Source: an uncultured Dialister sp. (GTDB lineage: Bacteria > Bacillota > Negativicutes > Veillonellales > Dialisteraceae). Taken from it: a stretch of 64,000 nt of DNA. A program made the translations under genes and the position numbers. Positions within the stretch are counted from its first letter, which is position 1; every line of letters begins with the position of its first letter. Location: the NCBI GenBank assembly GCA_900545365.1, contig UQYL01000006.1:1-64000 (forward strand). The letters are read 5' to 3'. This document shows, in pieces, positions 48,889-57,169 of the stretch. A model generated the notes under the pieces. The model saw only the letters and a list, made by a program, of their open reading frames with translations. It did no database searches and was not told where the DNA came from.

Positions 48889-49818
48889 ATGGATAAAGCA
48901 GGAGAAATCAATATCGAACGGTATAAAGCGGAACCGGGGAAAGTCATCCATCTGAAAGACCGCGCCACCAGCTGCGATGTGGATATCGATAAAGAAAAGG
49001 TAAAGATGGAATATTTTCCGCAGATTCTCGAAGACCTGTCCCTGCTCCAGGCGAAGCTCTACGCGCAGAGCACCTATGGTCTCGTGGTGGTCATGCAGGC
49101 CATGGATGCCGCCGGGAAGGACAGCAATATCCGCCACGTATTTTCCCATCTCGACCCGAACGGGATCAAAGTCATTTCCTTCAAAGCGCCTACGAGCGAG
49201 GAAAAAGACCATGACTATATGTGGCGCATCAACCGCGCTCTGCCGCGGCGCGGGGAGATCGGCGTATTCAACCGGTCTCATTATGAAGATGTGGTCATCA
49301 CCCGCGTGCACGACCTCATCGCCAATGACAAGATCCCGAAAAATCTGGTCAATAAAGATCTCTGGGATACCCGGTACCGTCAGATCAACGACTGGGAAAG
49401 ATATCTTTTTGAAAACGGATTCCCCGTGGTGAAGATATTCCTTCATGTATCGAAAGACGAGCAGCGGAACCGCCTGGCGGAGCGCATCCTGAATAAGAAG
49501 AAAAACTGGAAATTTTCCATGGCGGATATCAATGAGCGCCGCTACTGGGACAAGTACCAGGATCTCTACAGCGAAATGATCACCGCGACTTCCAAGAAAA
49601 ACGCGCCGTGGTACATCGTTCCGGCGGACAATAAGTGGTATACCCGCTTTGTGATCGCCCAGATCGTAGTGAAGACGCTGGAAAAGATCTCTCCGAAATT
49701 CCCGGAAATGTCGAAAGAAGTGAAGGCACAGCTGGAAGAATTCCGGAGGCTCATCGAGAGCGGCAATGTCAATATGATCGAAGAAATGCAGGACGTGCTG
49801 TCCGGCAGCAAAAAATGA
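48889..49818 (+). CDS. PPK2-family polyphosphate kinase, second copy
   Basis: 309 residues, behind GAGGGGGAATGTGA. P-loop MDAAGKDS, the RSHYEDVVITRVHD motif and lid DEQRNRLAERI are in place. The upstream 110 bases between the copies are A+T-rich and contain no gene; they probably carry its promoter. Possession of two paralogues suggests that one favours polyphosphate synthesis and the other nucleotide phosphorylation, which remains to be shown. Confidence 0.9.
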   Translation: MDKAGEINIERYKAEPGKVIHLKDRATSCDVDIDKEKVKMEYFPQILEDLSLLQAKLYAQSTYGLVVVMQAMDAAGKDSNIRHVFSHLDPNGIKVISFKAPTSEEKDHDYMWRINRALPRRGEIGVFNRSHYEDVVITRVHDLIANDKIPKNLVNKDLWDTRYRQINDWERYLFENGFPVVKIFLHVSKDEQRNRLAERILNKKKNWKFSMADINERRYWDKYQDLYSEMITATSKKNAPWYIVPADNKWYTRFVIAQIVVKTLEKISPKFPEMSKEVKAQLEEFRRLIESGNVNMIEEMQDVLSGSKK

Positions 49819-49823
49819 GCATG

Positions 49824-49854
49824 AAAAAACGCCCTTTTTAAGGGGCGTTTTTTG
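49824..49854. terminator. Bidirectional terminator
   Basis: AAAAAACGCCC and GGGGCGTTTTTT arms between the second PPK2 gene and the convergent cfa gene. Confidence 0.85.
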
Positions 49855-49882
49855 TTTACATTCTGAGAGGCGGATGAAAAGT

Positions 49883-51048
49883 TCAGTACCACCGGATCAT
49901 GGGCAGATCATCATTTACTCCTTTTGACAGGAGAATCTGATGGACATCGATACGACCTACATGAAAAGCGGCGGCGCATCCCGCCAGATAGAGCTCCCAC
50001 ATGCGTGTGAAAGGCACTCCCTTCATGAGGATGATCTCCTTCTGACGGGCTTTAAAGTTTTTATACCACAGAAGAAGCGTTTTTTCATAATGGCGGCGCA
50101 GGCTTTCCACATCGAGGACATGAAATCCGCACTGAACGGCAAGGAGGATGATCTCGCCCGGCGTGGGAAGCGTACCGCTAGGGAAAATATACTTCTGCAT
50201 CCACGGATTGCTGCTCTCCGCCGTTTTGCCGTCGATGAAGTGGAGCAGAAAGAGCCCGCCTTGTTTGAGAAGGGACGCGGCGGTCTGCATGTAGAGCGGA
50301 TAATTTTCACGGCCCACATGCTCCAGCATGCCCACGCTGACCAGGCGGTCATAGACGCGGCCTTCTTTCGTCAGTTCCCGGTAATCCAGAAGACTGATGG
50401 AAAGGCGTCCGGCAAGGCCTTCGTTCAGAATGCGGCTGTCTCCTTCTGCTTTTTGCTGTCTGCTCAAAGTGCATCCCCGGCCGTTCACGCCGTACCACCG
50501 GGCGGCTTCCAGAAGAAGAAAGCCCCAGCCGCATCCGATATCGAGGAGAGATAAGCCTTTGCTGAGAAAGAGCTTCTGAAGGATATAGTGAACTTTATTG
50601 CGCTGCGCTTCTTCCAGAGAGTCATTGTCATGTTTGAAATACGCACAGGAATAACTCATGGTCGGATCGAGCCAGAGGCGGTAGAAATCATTGCCCAGGT
50701 CATAGTGAGCAGAGATCTGTCCATATTGAGCCGTTTCTGTATGAGATTGTTTTAAAAGGCCGTGAAGAGCGGAACGATTCAGCGCCAGCTTGTCTGTCTG
50801 AGAGAGAAGAGCACAGAGCGCTGTGAAGAGATCGCCTTCAATGATCAGATTGCCCCGCATATGGGCTTCGCTGAGAGCGAGCGTCGTGGAAGTCAGAAGT
50901 TTTTTTGGGGAATGCTGTTCCGGAAGGTCACGGAAAACTGAGGCTCTCCTTTTCCGATGAGCCAGGTCTTTCCATGCAGCGTGACCGTAAAACAGGAATT
51001 GTCCAGTCTTTTCAGATAGGAGATCAGAAAAGAATCAGTAAGTGTCAT
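49883..51048 (-). pseudogene. cfa: Cyclopropane-fatty-acyl-phospholipid synthase gene, split by a frameshift at a slippery A7 tract
   Basis: From ATG 51048 (GAGGTG six bases upstream) the frame reads 51 codons and stops. One frame back, sequence continues as KLLTSTTLALSEAHMRG and through the whole methyltransferase: YSCAYF, LLDIGCGWGFLLLE, the cysteine of CTLSRQQ and LEHVGRENY. The switch lies at a run of seven A (minus strand of 50900-50906) that reads in frame as CA-A AAA AAC, the classical -1 slippery heptamer. One extra base or a -1 slip restores a 388-residue protein of the normal CFA synthase length. The enzyme would methylenate phospholipid double bonds with S-adenosylmethionine. The methyltransferase part alone also has an ATG at 50860, but without a ribosome binding site. 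Confidence 0.82.
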
Positions 51049-51239
51049 GGAAACACCTCATTTCTTAATGCGCGGAATCATAGAAAAAGCAGGTATAAAA
51101 AGCCGCAGCGGACTTTTTATCCTGCCATAGAGTATAGAAGGAGACTATTTGACCTTCTAAGAGCAATGTATTGTCTGTGTATGCTATAGGCGTATTTTTT
51201 AAGCCATTATAATTGATTTGTTATACTTTCATGAGTTTT
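51049..51239 (-). promoter_or_regulatory. Leader region of cfa with -10 element and terminator-like hairpin
   Basis: On the minus strand TATAAT at 51211-51206 could start a transcript near 51200. Within the roughly 150-base leader are a stem TAGAAGG/CCTTCTA (51158-51134) and a terminator-like stem ATAAAAAG...CTTTTTAT (51120-51095). This allows attenuation of cfa or a small RNA of about 100 bases ending in front of it. There is no reading frame with a ribosome binding site. Confidence 0.4.
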
Positions 51240-52619
51240 TCATTTTTGCGTTTTTACGGACAGAAATCCCGCCGCGAGAACTGCCGCGGAGACCGCGAGA
51301 CCGGCGAAGAGAGGATTGACGGAAAAGACAGGGAAGAAAGTGAGAAGGAGAGAGACGGCCGTGGAAAGGAGCATCGACGCGAGGGCCCAGCTTTTCGGAA
51401 TGAGACCGGGGCGGAAGATGGCGAGCGACAGGGGAAGAAATATGCCGCCGCCGCGGAGCGCCATGGAGAGATAGTTCCAGAAGAGCACCTGCGAGCCGGC
51501 ATTTGCCGCAGAAACAAGGCTGGCCGCAATGAGAACGACGAGAACGGCGCCTTTTGTGATGCGGAGGAGCATCTTGTCGTTTTTGATGTGAAAGATCTCA
51601 CCGGCCATATCCCTGGCGATCATGGTGCCGATGCCGAGAGAGAGTCCGCCGATGGAGCCGATGAGGGAGAGGAGAATGCCGCCGAGGGCGATCCCTGCGA
51701 GCCACTCGCTCTCATGGGAGATGAGGTACGACGGAAGGACGAGGACGGGGAGTACGTTCGGATCAAAAGCGCGCATGTACATCCCGATGGCGACAGATGG
51801 AAGGCCTACGGGAATGGTGACCGCCGCGGCGGTAAAACATCCCGCGGCGGCTTCCCACGGCGTGGCTGCGGAGAACACCGCCTGCACGTAGGTCTGTGTG
51901 CAGAGGACGCCTACCACCACAGAGAAAAGACTGGCCAGGGCCGTATCCGTACCGGCGCCGAAAAGGGAGAGCCACGGCGTATCCGGAAAGACCGCTGAAA
52001 AGTCATTCATCGAGAGGAGCCCGCGGAAAGCGGAGAAACCTGCCGCGAAGAGAGCGAAAAAGATGATGCCCATCTTCAGAATGCCGCCTATGCCGGCGCT
52101 CTTCATGCCTCCGAAAAAAGTGTAGCCCATGACAAGGACGGCGAGGATCGCTGCTGCTGCCGCGTGGGAAACGCCGAAGAAGGCGGACAGGATCTGGATG
52201 CCGGGGAGCGTGCTCGCCACGACGGAAAAGAACATGCCTGCCGACGCGATGAGGGAAGAGGCTTCTTCCGCCCGCGTGCCGTAATGGGCGGCGAGAAATT
52301 CGGGAATTGTCGCAAGACCCGTGCCGCGGAGCCGGCTGGCGTAAAAGAGACCCATGATGATGAAGGCGATGCCGGAGCCGAGGGTGAACCACCAGGCGGA
52401 GAGGCCGCAGGTATAGGCGAGCTGCGCCGTGCCCACCGTGGCGCCTCCGCCGACGATGGTTCCCGCGATGGAGCCGGCGATCATCGGCACCCCTGCGGAC
52501 CGGCCGCCCAGGGCGTATCCTTCGGAAGAGCGCACGGACCGCGCCGCGCAGAGCCCCGCCGCGATGACGGAAAAGACTGTAGCAAGCATGACGGCGATGT
52601 GAAAAACAGAAAGATTCAT
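51240..52619 (-). CDS. Sodium:solute symporter family (SSS) transporter
   Basis: 459 residues from ATG 52619 behind AAGGAGGGCC; the frame is open far upstream without a second start signal. About thirteen membrane spans with the SSS core: GYALGGRSAGVPMIAGSIAGTIVGGGATVGTAQLAY around the sodium site (spread over residues 30-65), FLAAHYGTRAEE near residue 105 and GYTFFGGMKSAGIGGILK near residue 155. Family members import sugars, proline, pantothenate or nucleobases with sodium. The substrate is not identifiable, and there is no linked metabolic gene. Confidence 0.85.
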   Translation of the reverse strand: MNLSVFHIAVMLATVFSVIAAGLCAARSVRSSEGYALGGRSAGVPMIAGSIAGTIVGGGATVGTAQLAYTCGLSAWWFTLGSGIAFIIMGLFYASRLRGTGLATIPEFLAAHYGTRAEEASSLIASAGMFFSVVASTLPGIQILSAFFGVSHAAAAAILAVLVMGYTFFGGMKSAGIGGILKMGIIFFALFAAGFSAFRGLLSMNDFSAVFPDTPWLSLFGAGTDTALASLFSVVVGVLCTQTYVQAVFSAATPWEAAAGCFTAAAVTIPVGLPSVAIGMYMRAFDPNVLPVLVLPSYLISHESEWLAGIALGGILLSLIGSIGGLSLGIGTMIARDMAGEIFHIKNDKMLLRITKGAVLVVLIAASLVSAANAGSQVLFWNYLSMALRGGGIFLPLSLAIFRPGLIPKSWALASMLLSTAVSLLLTFFPVFSVNPLFAGLAVSAAVLAAGFLSVKTQK

Positions 52620-52811
52620 GAGGCCCTCCTTTCCCGGCTGGAAAATATTTCTTATGCTATTGTAACAATAAAGAAAGGGCTTTAATAGAAAAACGGAGCG
52701 TATCCGCAAAAAAATATAAAAAACATACGGTGTTTTTCTGATGCGCGGCGCCAAAAAGAAAAAGCGTTTTTTATGGACGCCGCGTGGGAAAAGAGGTATC
52801 TCCGCATTTGC

Positions 52812-52827
52812 TGTTTCACGTGAAACA
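52812..52827. other. parS site 2 (perfect)
   Basis: TGTTTCACGTGAAACA, all 16 bases of the consensus, about 70 bases before parA and upstream of its TATAAT at 52865-52870. ParB bound here could also regulate parAB. Confidence 0.95.
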
Positions 52828-52897
52828 GGCAAATGCTGCGGGGAGAAAAATTTCTGCTTTATGTTATAATAAAAGCAGTGCACGAAAGGAGGAGTCT

Positions 52898-53659
52898 ATG
52901 GGTTTCGTCATCAGCGTGATCAATCAAAAAGGAGGCGTCGGAAAGACCACCACGGCGGTCAATCTTGCCGCGTACCTGGCGGAAGAAGGACACCGGACAC
53001 TTCTCATCGACGAAGACGCGCAGGGAAATGCCACGAGCGGCCTCACCATGGATTCTTCCCGGTATGAAAAGGCTCTTTATGATGTGCTCATCGGCGGTCT
53101 TCCCGCAAAGGAAGCCGTATACCGCACGAAGTGGAAGCGTCTTTTTCTGCTGCCTGCGTCCATCGATCTGGCGGGCGCGGAGATCGAGATGGCCAATATG
53201 GAGGACTGGGAGCGCCTGCTCTCCCGCGCGGTGAAAGGACTCCGGGAGGATTTTGATTTCATCATCATAGACTGCCCGCCTTCGCTCGGCCTGATGACGG
53301 TGAATGCTCTTACCGCCGCCGATGCGGTCATCATTCCCATTCAGGCGGAATTTTACGCGCTGGAAGGGCTCTCACAGCTTGTGAAGACCGTCAATATCGT
53401 AAAAAAACGCCTCAATCCGGAGCTGGAGATTCTGGGCATCCTCCTAACCATGTTCGACGGGCGGACGAATCTGGCGCAGCAGGTGGAAGAGGAAGTCAAG
53501 AGTTATTTTGGGAAGAAAGTCTTCCGCACGGTCATCCCCCGGGCGGTGAAGCTCTCCGAGGCGCCGTCGTTCGGCGAGCCCATCTCGGCATATGCGCCGA
53601 AATCTAAAGGCGCCGCGGCTTATAAGAGTTTTTGTCAGGAGGTATTGAAGCGTGTCTAA
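52898..53659 (+). CDS. parA: ParA/Soj chromosome partitioning ATPase
   Basis: 253 residues from ATG 52898 after AAAGGAGGAG. Deviant Walker A KGGVGKTTT near residue 12, Walker B IIIDCPPSLGLMTVNAL near residue 120 and FDGRTNLAQQVEEEV in the C-terminal half are standard for Soj. It lacks the N-terminal helix-turn-helix of plasmid ParA proteins. It moves ParB-parS complexes on the nucleoid and, in Bacillus, modulates DnaA. It overlaps parB by eight bases. Confidence 0.95.
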   Translation: MGFVISVINQKGGVGKTTTAVNLAAYLAEEGHRTLLIDEDAQGNATSGLTMDSSRYEKALYDVLIGGLPAKEAVYRTKWKRLFLLPASIDLAGAEIEMANMEDWERLLSRAVKGLREDFDFIIIDCPPSLGLMTVNALTAADAVIIPIQAEFYALEGLSQLVKTVNIVKKRLNPELEILGILLTMFDGRTNLAQQVEEEVKSYFGKKVFRTVIPRAVKLSEAPSFGEPISAYAPKSKGAAAYKSFCQEVLKRV

Positions 53660-54509
53660 AGGAAGAAAGCTGGGCCGCGGACTGGGCGCGCTCCTTTCCG
53701 ACGGGCCGGCGGAGCAGGAAAGGGAAGCGCCGGTCTCGGCCATCGTCCCGAATCCCGGACAGCCGCGCCGCATCTTCGGCGAGGAGGCCCTTTCGGAATT
53801 GGCGGATTCCATCCGGGCCCACGGCGTGGTGCAGCCGCTCATCGTGAGGGAACTGGCGAAGGGAAAATATGAGCTCATCGCAGGTGAGCGCCGTCTCCGC
53901 GCGGCGAAATTGGCCGGTCTCGACAGGGTGCCTGTCCTTGTAAAAGACTATGATGAAGAACAGTCCGCGGAGATCGCCCTCATCGAGAACCTTCAGCGGG
54001 AGGATCTGAATCCCGCCGAAGAAGGAGAAGCCTATCGGAGTCTCATGAAGAAATACGGCTATACCCAGGAACGCCTCGCGGAAGCGGTGGGGAAGAGCCG
54101 TCCCTATGTGGCGAATATGCTTCGCCTTGCCGGTCTGCCGAAGGAAGTGCTGGAAAAGCTCGCTTCTGGCGCGCTGACCGTGGGGCAGGTGCGTCCTCTG
54201 CTGGGGCTGGCTTCTCAGGAAGAACAGACGGCTCTCGCGCGGCGCATTGAAAAAGAAAACCTTAGCGCCCGTCAGGCGGAAGCTCTCGCCGCGGCGGCCA
54301 AGGCAAGGAAAAAATCGCCTTCCGGAAAACGGGATCCGGCGGAAGCGTATTTTAAAAAGATAGAAAATGACTTGAAACTGTCCCTCGGCATGGGGGTGCG
54401 CATTAAAAACGGCAAAGGAAAAAACGGCTGCCGCGGTTCCGTGGTGATCGATTACGGGAGCGAGGAAGAATTTCAGCGGCTCGTGGATTTCCTGAAGAAT
54501 GGGGAATAA
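53652..54509 (+). CDS. parB: ParB/Spo0J partition protein
   Basis: 285 residues from GTG 53652. The CTP-binding motifs GERRLRA (near residue 78) and ENLQREDLNPAEE (near residue 111) are intact, the helix-turn-helix follows (YTQERLAEAVGKSRPYVANMLRL), and a C-terminal dimerisation domain ends the protein. It binds the three parS sites of the window and slides as a CTP clamp. The basic N-terminus KGRKLGRGLGALL is the ParA-stimulating peptide. Confidence 0.96.
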   Translation: MSKGRKLGRGLGALLSDGPAEQEREAPVSAIVPNPGQPRRIFGEEALSELADSIRAHGVVQPLIVRELAKGKYELIAGERRLRAAKLAGLDRVPVLVKDYDEEQSAEIALIENLQREDLNPAEEGEAYRSLMKKYGYTQERLAEAVGKSRPYVANMLRLAGLPKEVLEKLASGALTVGQVRPLLGLASQEEQTALARRIEKENLSARQAEALAAAAKARKKSPSGKRDPAEAYFKKIENDLKLSLGMGVRIKNGKGKNGCRGSVVIDYGSEEEFQRLVDFLKNGE

Positions 54510-54510
54510 G

Positions 54511-55065
54511 ATGCAGACAGGAATCATCATTTATGCGGTCATGGGACTCATGTTCGTGCTCATTATCCTGCTGGCGGCCATGGTGCTCCAGCTCCGGGCG
54601 AAAGTGAGCGCCCTGCAGAACCGGTACCGTTATTTCATGACAGGAGAGAAAGGCGAAAGTCTGGAAAGACAGCTCGCCGCGGAAGTGACGGAGCTCCGTG
54701 AAATGACCCGTTCCGGGGAAGATATGCTTCACCAGCATGAGCTTTTGTCAAATATGCAGATCCGGTCTTTTCAGCGGATCGGCCTCGTCAAATATGATGC
54801 GTTTGACGATTCCGGAGATCATCTGTCTTTCTCCCTGACGCTCCTTGACGGGGAGAATAACGGATTTGTCCTGTCCTCTCTTGTAGGGCGGGAGACGTCC
54901 CGTATTTATGCGAAACAGGTCGTCAACGGGCTCTGCCGTGACTCCATCTCTTCCGAAGAAGCGGACAGCATCAATATGGCTCTCGCCTACGAGCAGCCCC
55001 GGCGCACGGCGGCAAAGCCGGAGGACGGTCCGGCGGAATCAGAATCATATAAAAAAGGAGCCTGA
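54511..55065 (+). CDS. DUF4446 family membrane-anchored protein
   Basis: 184 residues from ATG 54511, with GGGGAATAAG upstream; an ATG at 54499 overlaps parB. One N-terminal membrane span (about 3-25), then a coiled coil, then the DUF4446 core (IGLVKYDAFDDSGDHLSFSLTLLD, GFVLSSLVGRETSRIYAKQV). The family is regularly found next to parB in Firmicutes; its function is unknown. Transcribed with parAB and the peptidase gene. Confidence 0.9.
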   Translation: MQTGIIIYAVMGLMFVLIILLAAMVLQLRAKVSALQNRYRYFMTGEKGESLERQLAAEVTELREMTRSGEDMLHQHELLSNMQIRSFQRIGLVKYDAFDDSGDHLSFSLTLLDGENNGFVLSSLVGRETSRIYAKQVVNGLCRDSISSEEADSINMALAYEQPRRTAAKPEDGPAESESYKKGA

Positions 55066-55095
55066 CGGCTTCCTTTCCGTAAAGAAGGTGAATGG

Positions 55096-55983
55096 ATGGA
55101 GAGATTTGAAAATAAGGAAACAGGGCATGTGGAATTCCGTTTCACCGGCGGAGAATTTATAAAAGTCAAGCGCATCCTGGCGGCGCTGGCGGCCTGCTTC
55201 TGCGTCGGCGCGGGGCTCACATGCTATTCTGTCTGGTCCATGTCGTCTCTTCGGGCGGAGAACGAACTCTACAGAAATCAGCTCCGCATGGCGGAGGAAA
55301 AGATGGAATCCCTCGATCAGAAGATCGATAATGTGGAAAAGATCAGCCGCGAAGTGGAGAGCATGGTCACAGGCAATGTGGGCAATGTGAAGAACGGCGT
55401 GGGCGGTGCGTCCACCGTGCCGGACAGGGCGAAAAACATCGCGGTAAAAACGGTGAAAGATCCGGGAGACCTTCTGGCCAGGCTCGTCCGCATGGATGAA
55501 AAGCTCACGGAAGAGCTGCGCCGCATCATCAGCCTCCGGTCCGATCTGCTCACGAGGAGTTTTTCCGCGCAGATGATTCATCAAGCCTTTGAAACGCTCA
55601 CGCCGAATATGTGGCCTGTGTACGGCGAAGTATCGAGCGGGTTCGGCTGGCGGGAAAGTCCGGAAAATATCGGCTCTTCCTATCATGAAGGCATCGATAT
55701 CGCTACGGATTACAATGTTCCCGTGAAAGTCACCGCCGACGGCGTGGTGACTCGTACGGGATGGGAAGACGGCTACGGCTACCTGGTGGAAGTGCGCCAC
55801 GCCAACGGCATCGTCACGCGGTACGGCCATAATTCGGCCATCGTCACTACGGAAGGACAGCAGGTGCGCGCCGGAGATACGGTGGCCCTGGCGGGAAGCA
55901 CGGGAAACAGCACGGGGCCGCATACTCATTATGAAGTGCGGGTGAACGGCACCGCCGTCGATCCGATGCTGTTTTTGAAATAA
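55096..55983 (+). CDS. M23-family metallopeptidase (membrane-anchored, LytM-like)
   Basis: 295 residues. A membrane span at about 27-48, a coiled coil to about 85, and a C-terminal M23 domain with zinc ligands in YHEGIDIA (H and D) and PHTHYEV (second H). It would cut peptide cross-links of peptidoglycan or, if partnered, act as a division or elongation factor. Location after parB-DUF4446 is conserved in related Firmicutes as far as I know. Upstream AAGAAGGTG is a moderate ribosome binding site. Confidence 0.92.
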   Translation: MERFENKETGHVEFRFTGGEFIKVKRILAALAACFCVGAGLTCYSVWSMSSLRAENELYRNQLRMAEEKMESLDQKIDNVEKISREVESMVTGNVGNVKNGVGGASTVPDRAKNIAVKTVKDPGDLLARLVRMDEKLTEELRRIISLRSDLLTRSFSAQMIHQAFETLTPNMWPVYGEVSSGFGWRESPENIGSSYHEGIDIATDYNVPVKVTADGVVTRTGWEDGYGYLVEVRHANGIVTRYGHNSAIVTTEGQQVRAGDTVALAGSTGNSTGPHTHYEVRVNGTAVDPMLFLK

Positions 55984-55987
55984 AATA

Positions 55988-56016
55988 GAGAAAAGACCCT
56001 GCGGGGTCTTTTTTGT
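55988..56016 (+). terminator. Intrinsic terminator after the M23 gene
   Basis: AAGACCC and GGGTCTT arms around TGCG followed by TTTTTG, running directly into parS site 3. Confidence 0.85.
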
Positions 56017-56029
56017 TTCCCGTGAAACA
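56014..56029. other. parS site 3
   Basis: TGTTTCCCGTGAAACA, 15 of 16 consensus bases, starting inside the T run of the M23 terminator. Confidence 0.88.
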
Positions 56030-56086
56030 TTCCCCGGTTTTTCCTTTGTGCTACAATAAAATAAAAAAAATTAAAGGAGACATACG

Positions 56087-57169
56087 ATGACAGCTGGAGA
56101 AAAGCTCTATATGGAAGGACATCTGGAAGAAGCGCTGCCGATGCTCCGCGGGGAAGCGAAAGAAGGCGACAGCCGGGCATGGTTTTTCCTCGGACTGGCC
56201 GCCCTTTACGGGATCGGTGATGAAAGGGAGAATCCCGCGGAAGGGGCGGCGCGGTTCAGAAAGGGGAGCGCCGGAGACAGTCTGTGCCTTCTTTTTTCCG
56301 CGTTCTTTCTTCCGGAAGGCGCCGTTTCCGCGGAAGGACTTCGGAAAGCGTTTCTTTCGGCGGAGGGCGGTGAAGACGGTCCGGCGGGACTTTTCGCCGC
56401 GGCGTGCATCCTTCGGAGCGGCCTTTCCGGAGCGGCGGAAGCGGACCTGGAAAAAAGCCGGGCGCTTTTTGAACAAGCCGCGGCGGCCGGATTCTGGCAG
56501 GCCGAATATGAATTGGGGCTTTCTTTGCTGAATGAAAATGAAGAAGCGGACAAAGTCAGGGGCGCGGCTCTCATGAAAAGCGCTGCCGATAAAGGAGCGG
56601 GCATCGCGGAATACCGGATGGGATTCTGCTGCATCGCCGGTATCGGCATGGAGAAAAATCCCTCCCTCGGCGCGTCGTATTACCGCCGGGCGTGGAAACA
56701 CGGCTGCGCGAAAGCGGCGGTGGAACTGGGCGTATTTTATGAATCCGGCGTGTACGTAAAGAAAGACGAGAAGAAAGCGGGTCTGCTCTACAAAAAGGCT
56801 GCGGAAGCAGGCGATGCGGAGGGAAAAGCTCATTGGGGAGATTTTCTCGCTGACGGACGCGGGGGAAAAAAGGATAAAAAAGGCGCGGAGAAGCTCTGGA
56901 GAGAGGCGGCCCGCGCGGGAAGCGCCTACGCCGTTCTCCGCCTCGGCGAAGAAGCTTTCAACGGCGGCGAGGAAGGCGAAGCTTTCAGGTACTTCCTGGA
57001 ATCGGCGCGGATGGGACTCCCGGCGGCGCAGTATCTCACGGGAATCTGCCTGATCGGCGGCAGAGGCACAGAGAAAAATGAAGGAGCCGGCGCGGAATGG
57101 CTCCGCCGGGCCGCCCGGGGTGGCAGCCGGGAAGCGGCGGACTGGCTGATGAAAGCGGGTCTTCTGTGA
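56087..57169 (+). CDS. SEL1-like tetratricopeptide-repeat protein, first copy
   Basis: 360 residues with AAAGGAGACATACG before the start. At least six SEL1 units of about 36 residues, for instance AAAAGFWQAEYELGLSLL, AEYRMGFCCIAGIGMEKNPSLGASYYR and AAQYLTGICLIGGRGTEKNEGAGAEWLR. No signal peptide or membrane span, so it is cytoplasmic. SEL1 proteins are scaffolds or adapters; the partner is unknown. The stop overlaps the next SEL1 gene's start (TGATG), so the two are co-translated. Confidence 0.85.
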   Translation: MTAGEKLYMEGHLEEALPMLRGEAKEGDSRAWFFLGLAALYGIGDERENPAEGAARFRKGSAGDSLCLLFSAFFLPEGAVSAEGLRKAFLSAEGGEDGPAGLFAAACILRSGLSGAAEADLEKSRALFEQAAAAGFWQAEYELGLSLLNENEEADKVRGAALMKSAADKGAGIAEYRMGFCCIAGIGMEKNPSLGASYYRRAWKHGCAKAAVELGVFYESGVYVKKDEKKAGLLYKKAAEAGDAEGKAHWGDFLADGRGGKKDKKGAEKLWREAARAGSAYAVLRLGEEAFNGGEEGEAFRYFLESARMGLPAAQYLTGICLIGGRGTEKNEGAGAEWLRRAARGGSREAADWLMKAGLL

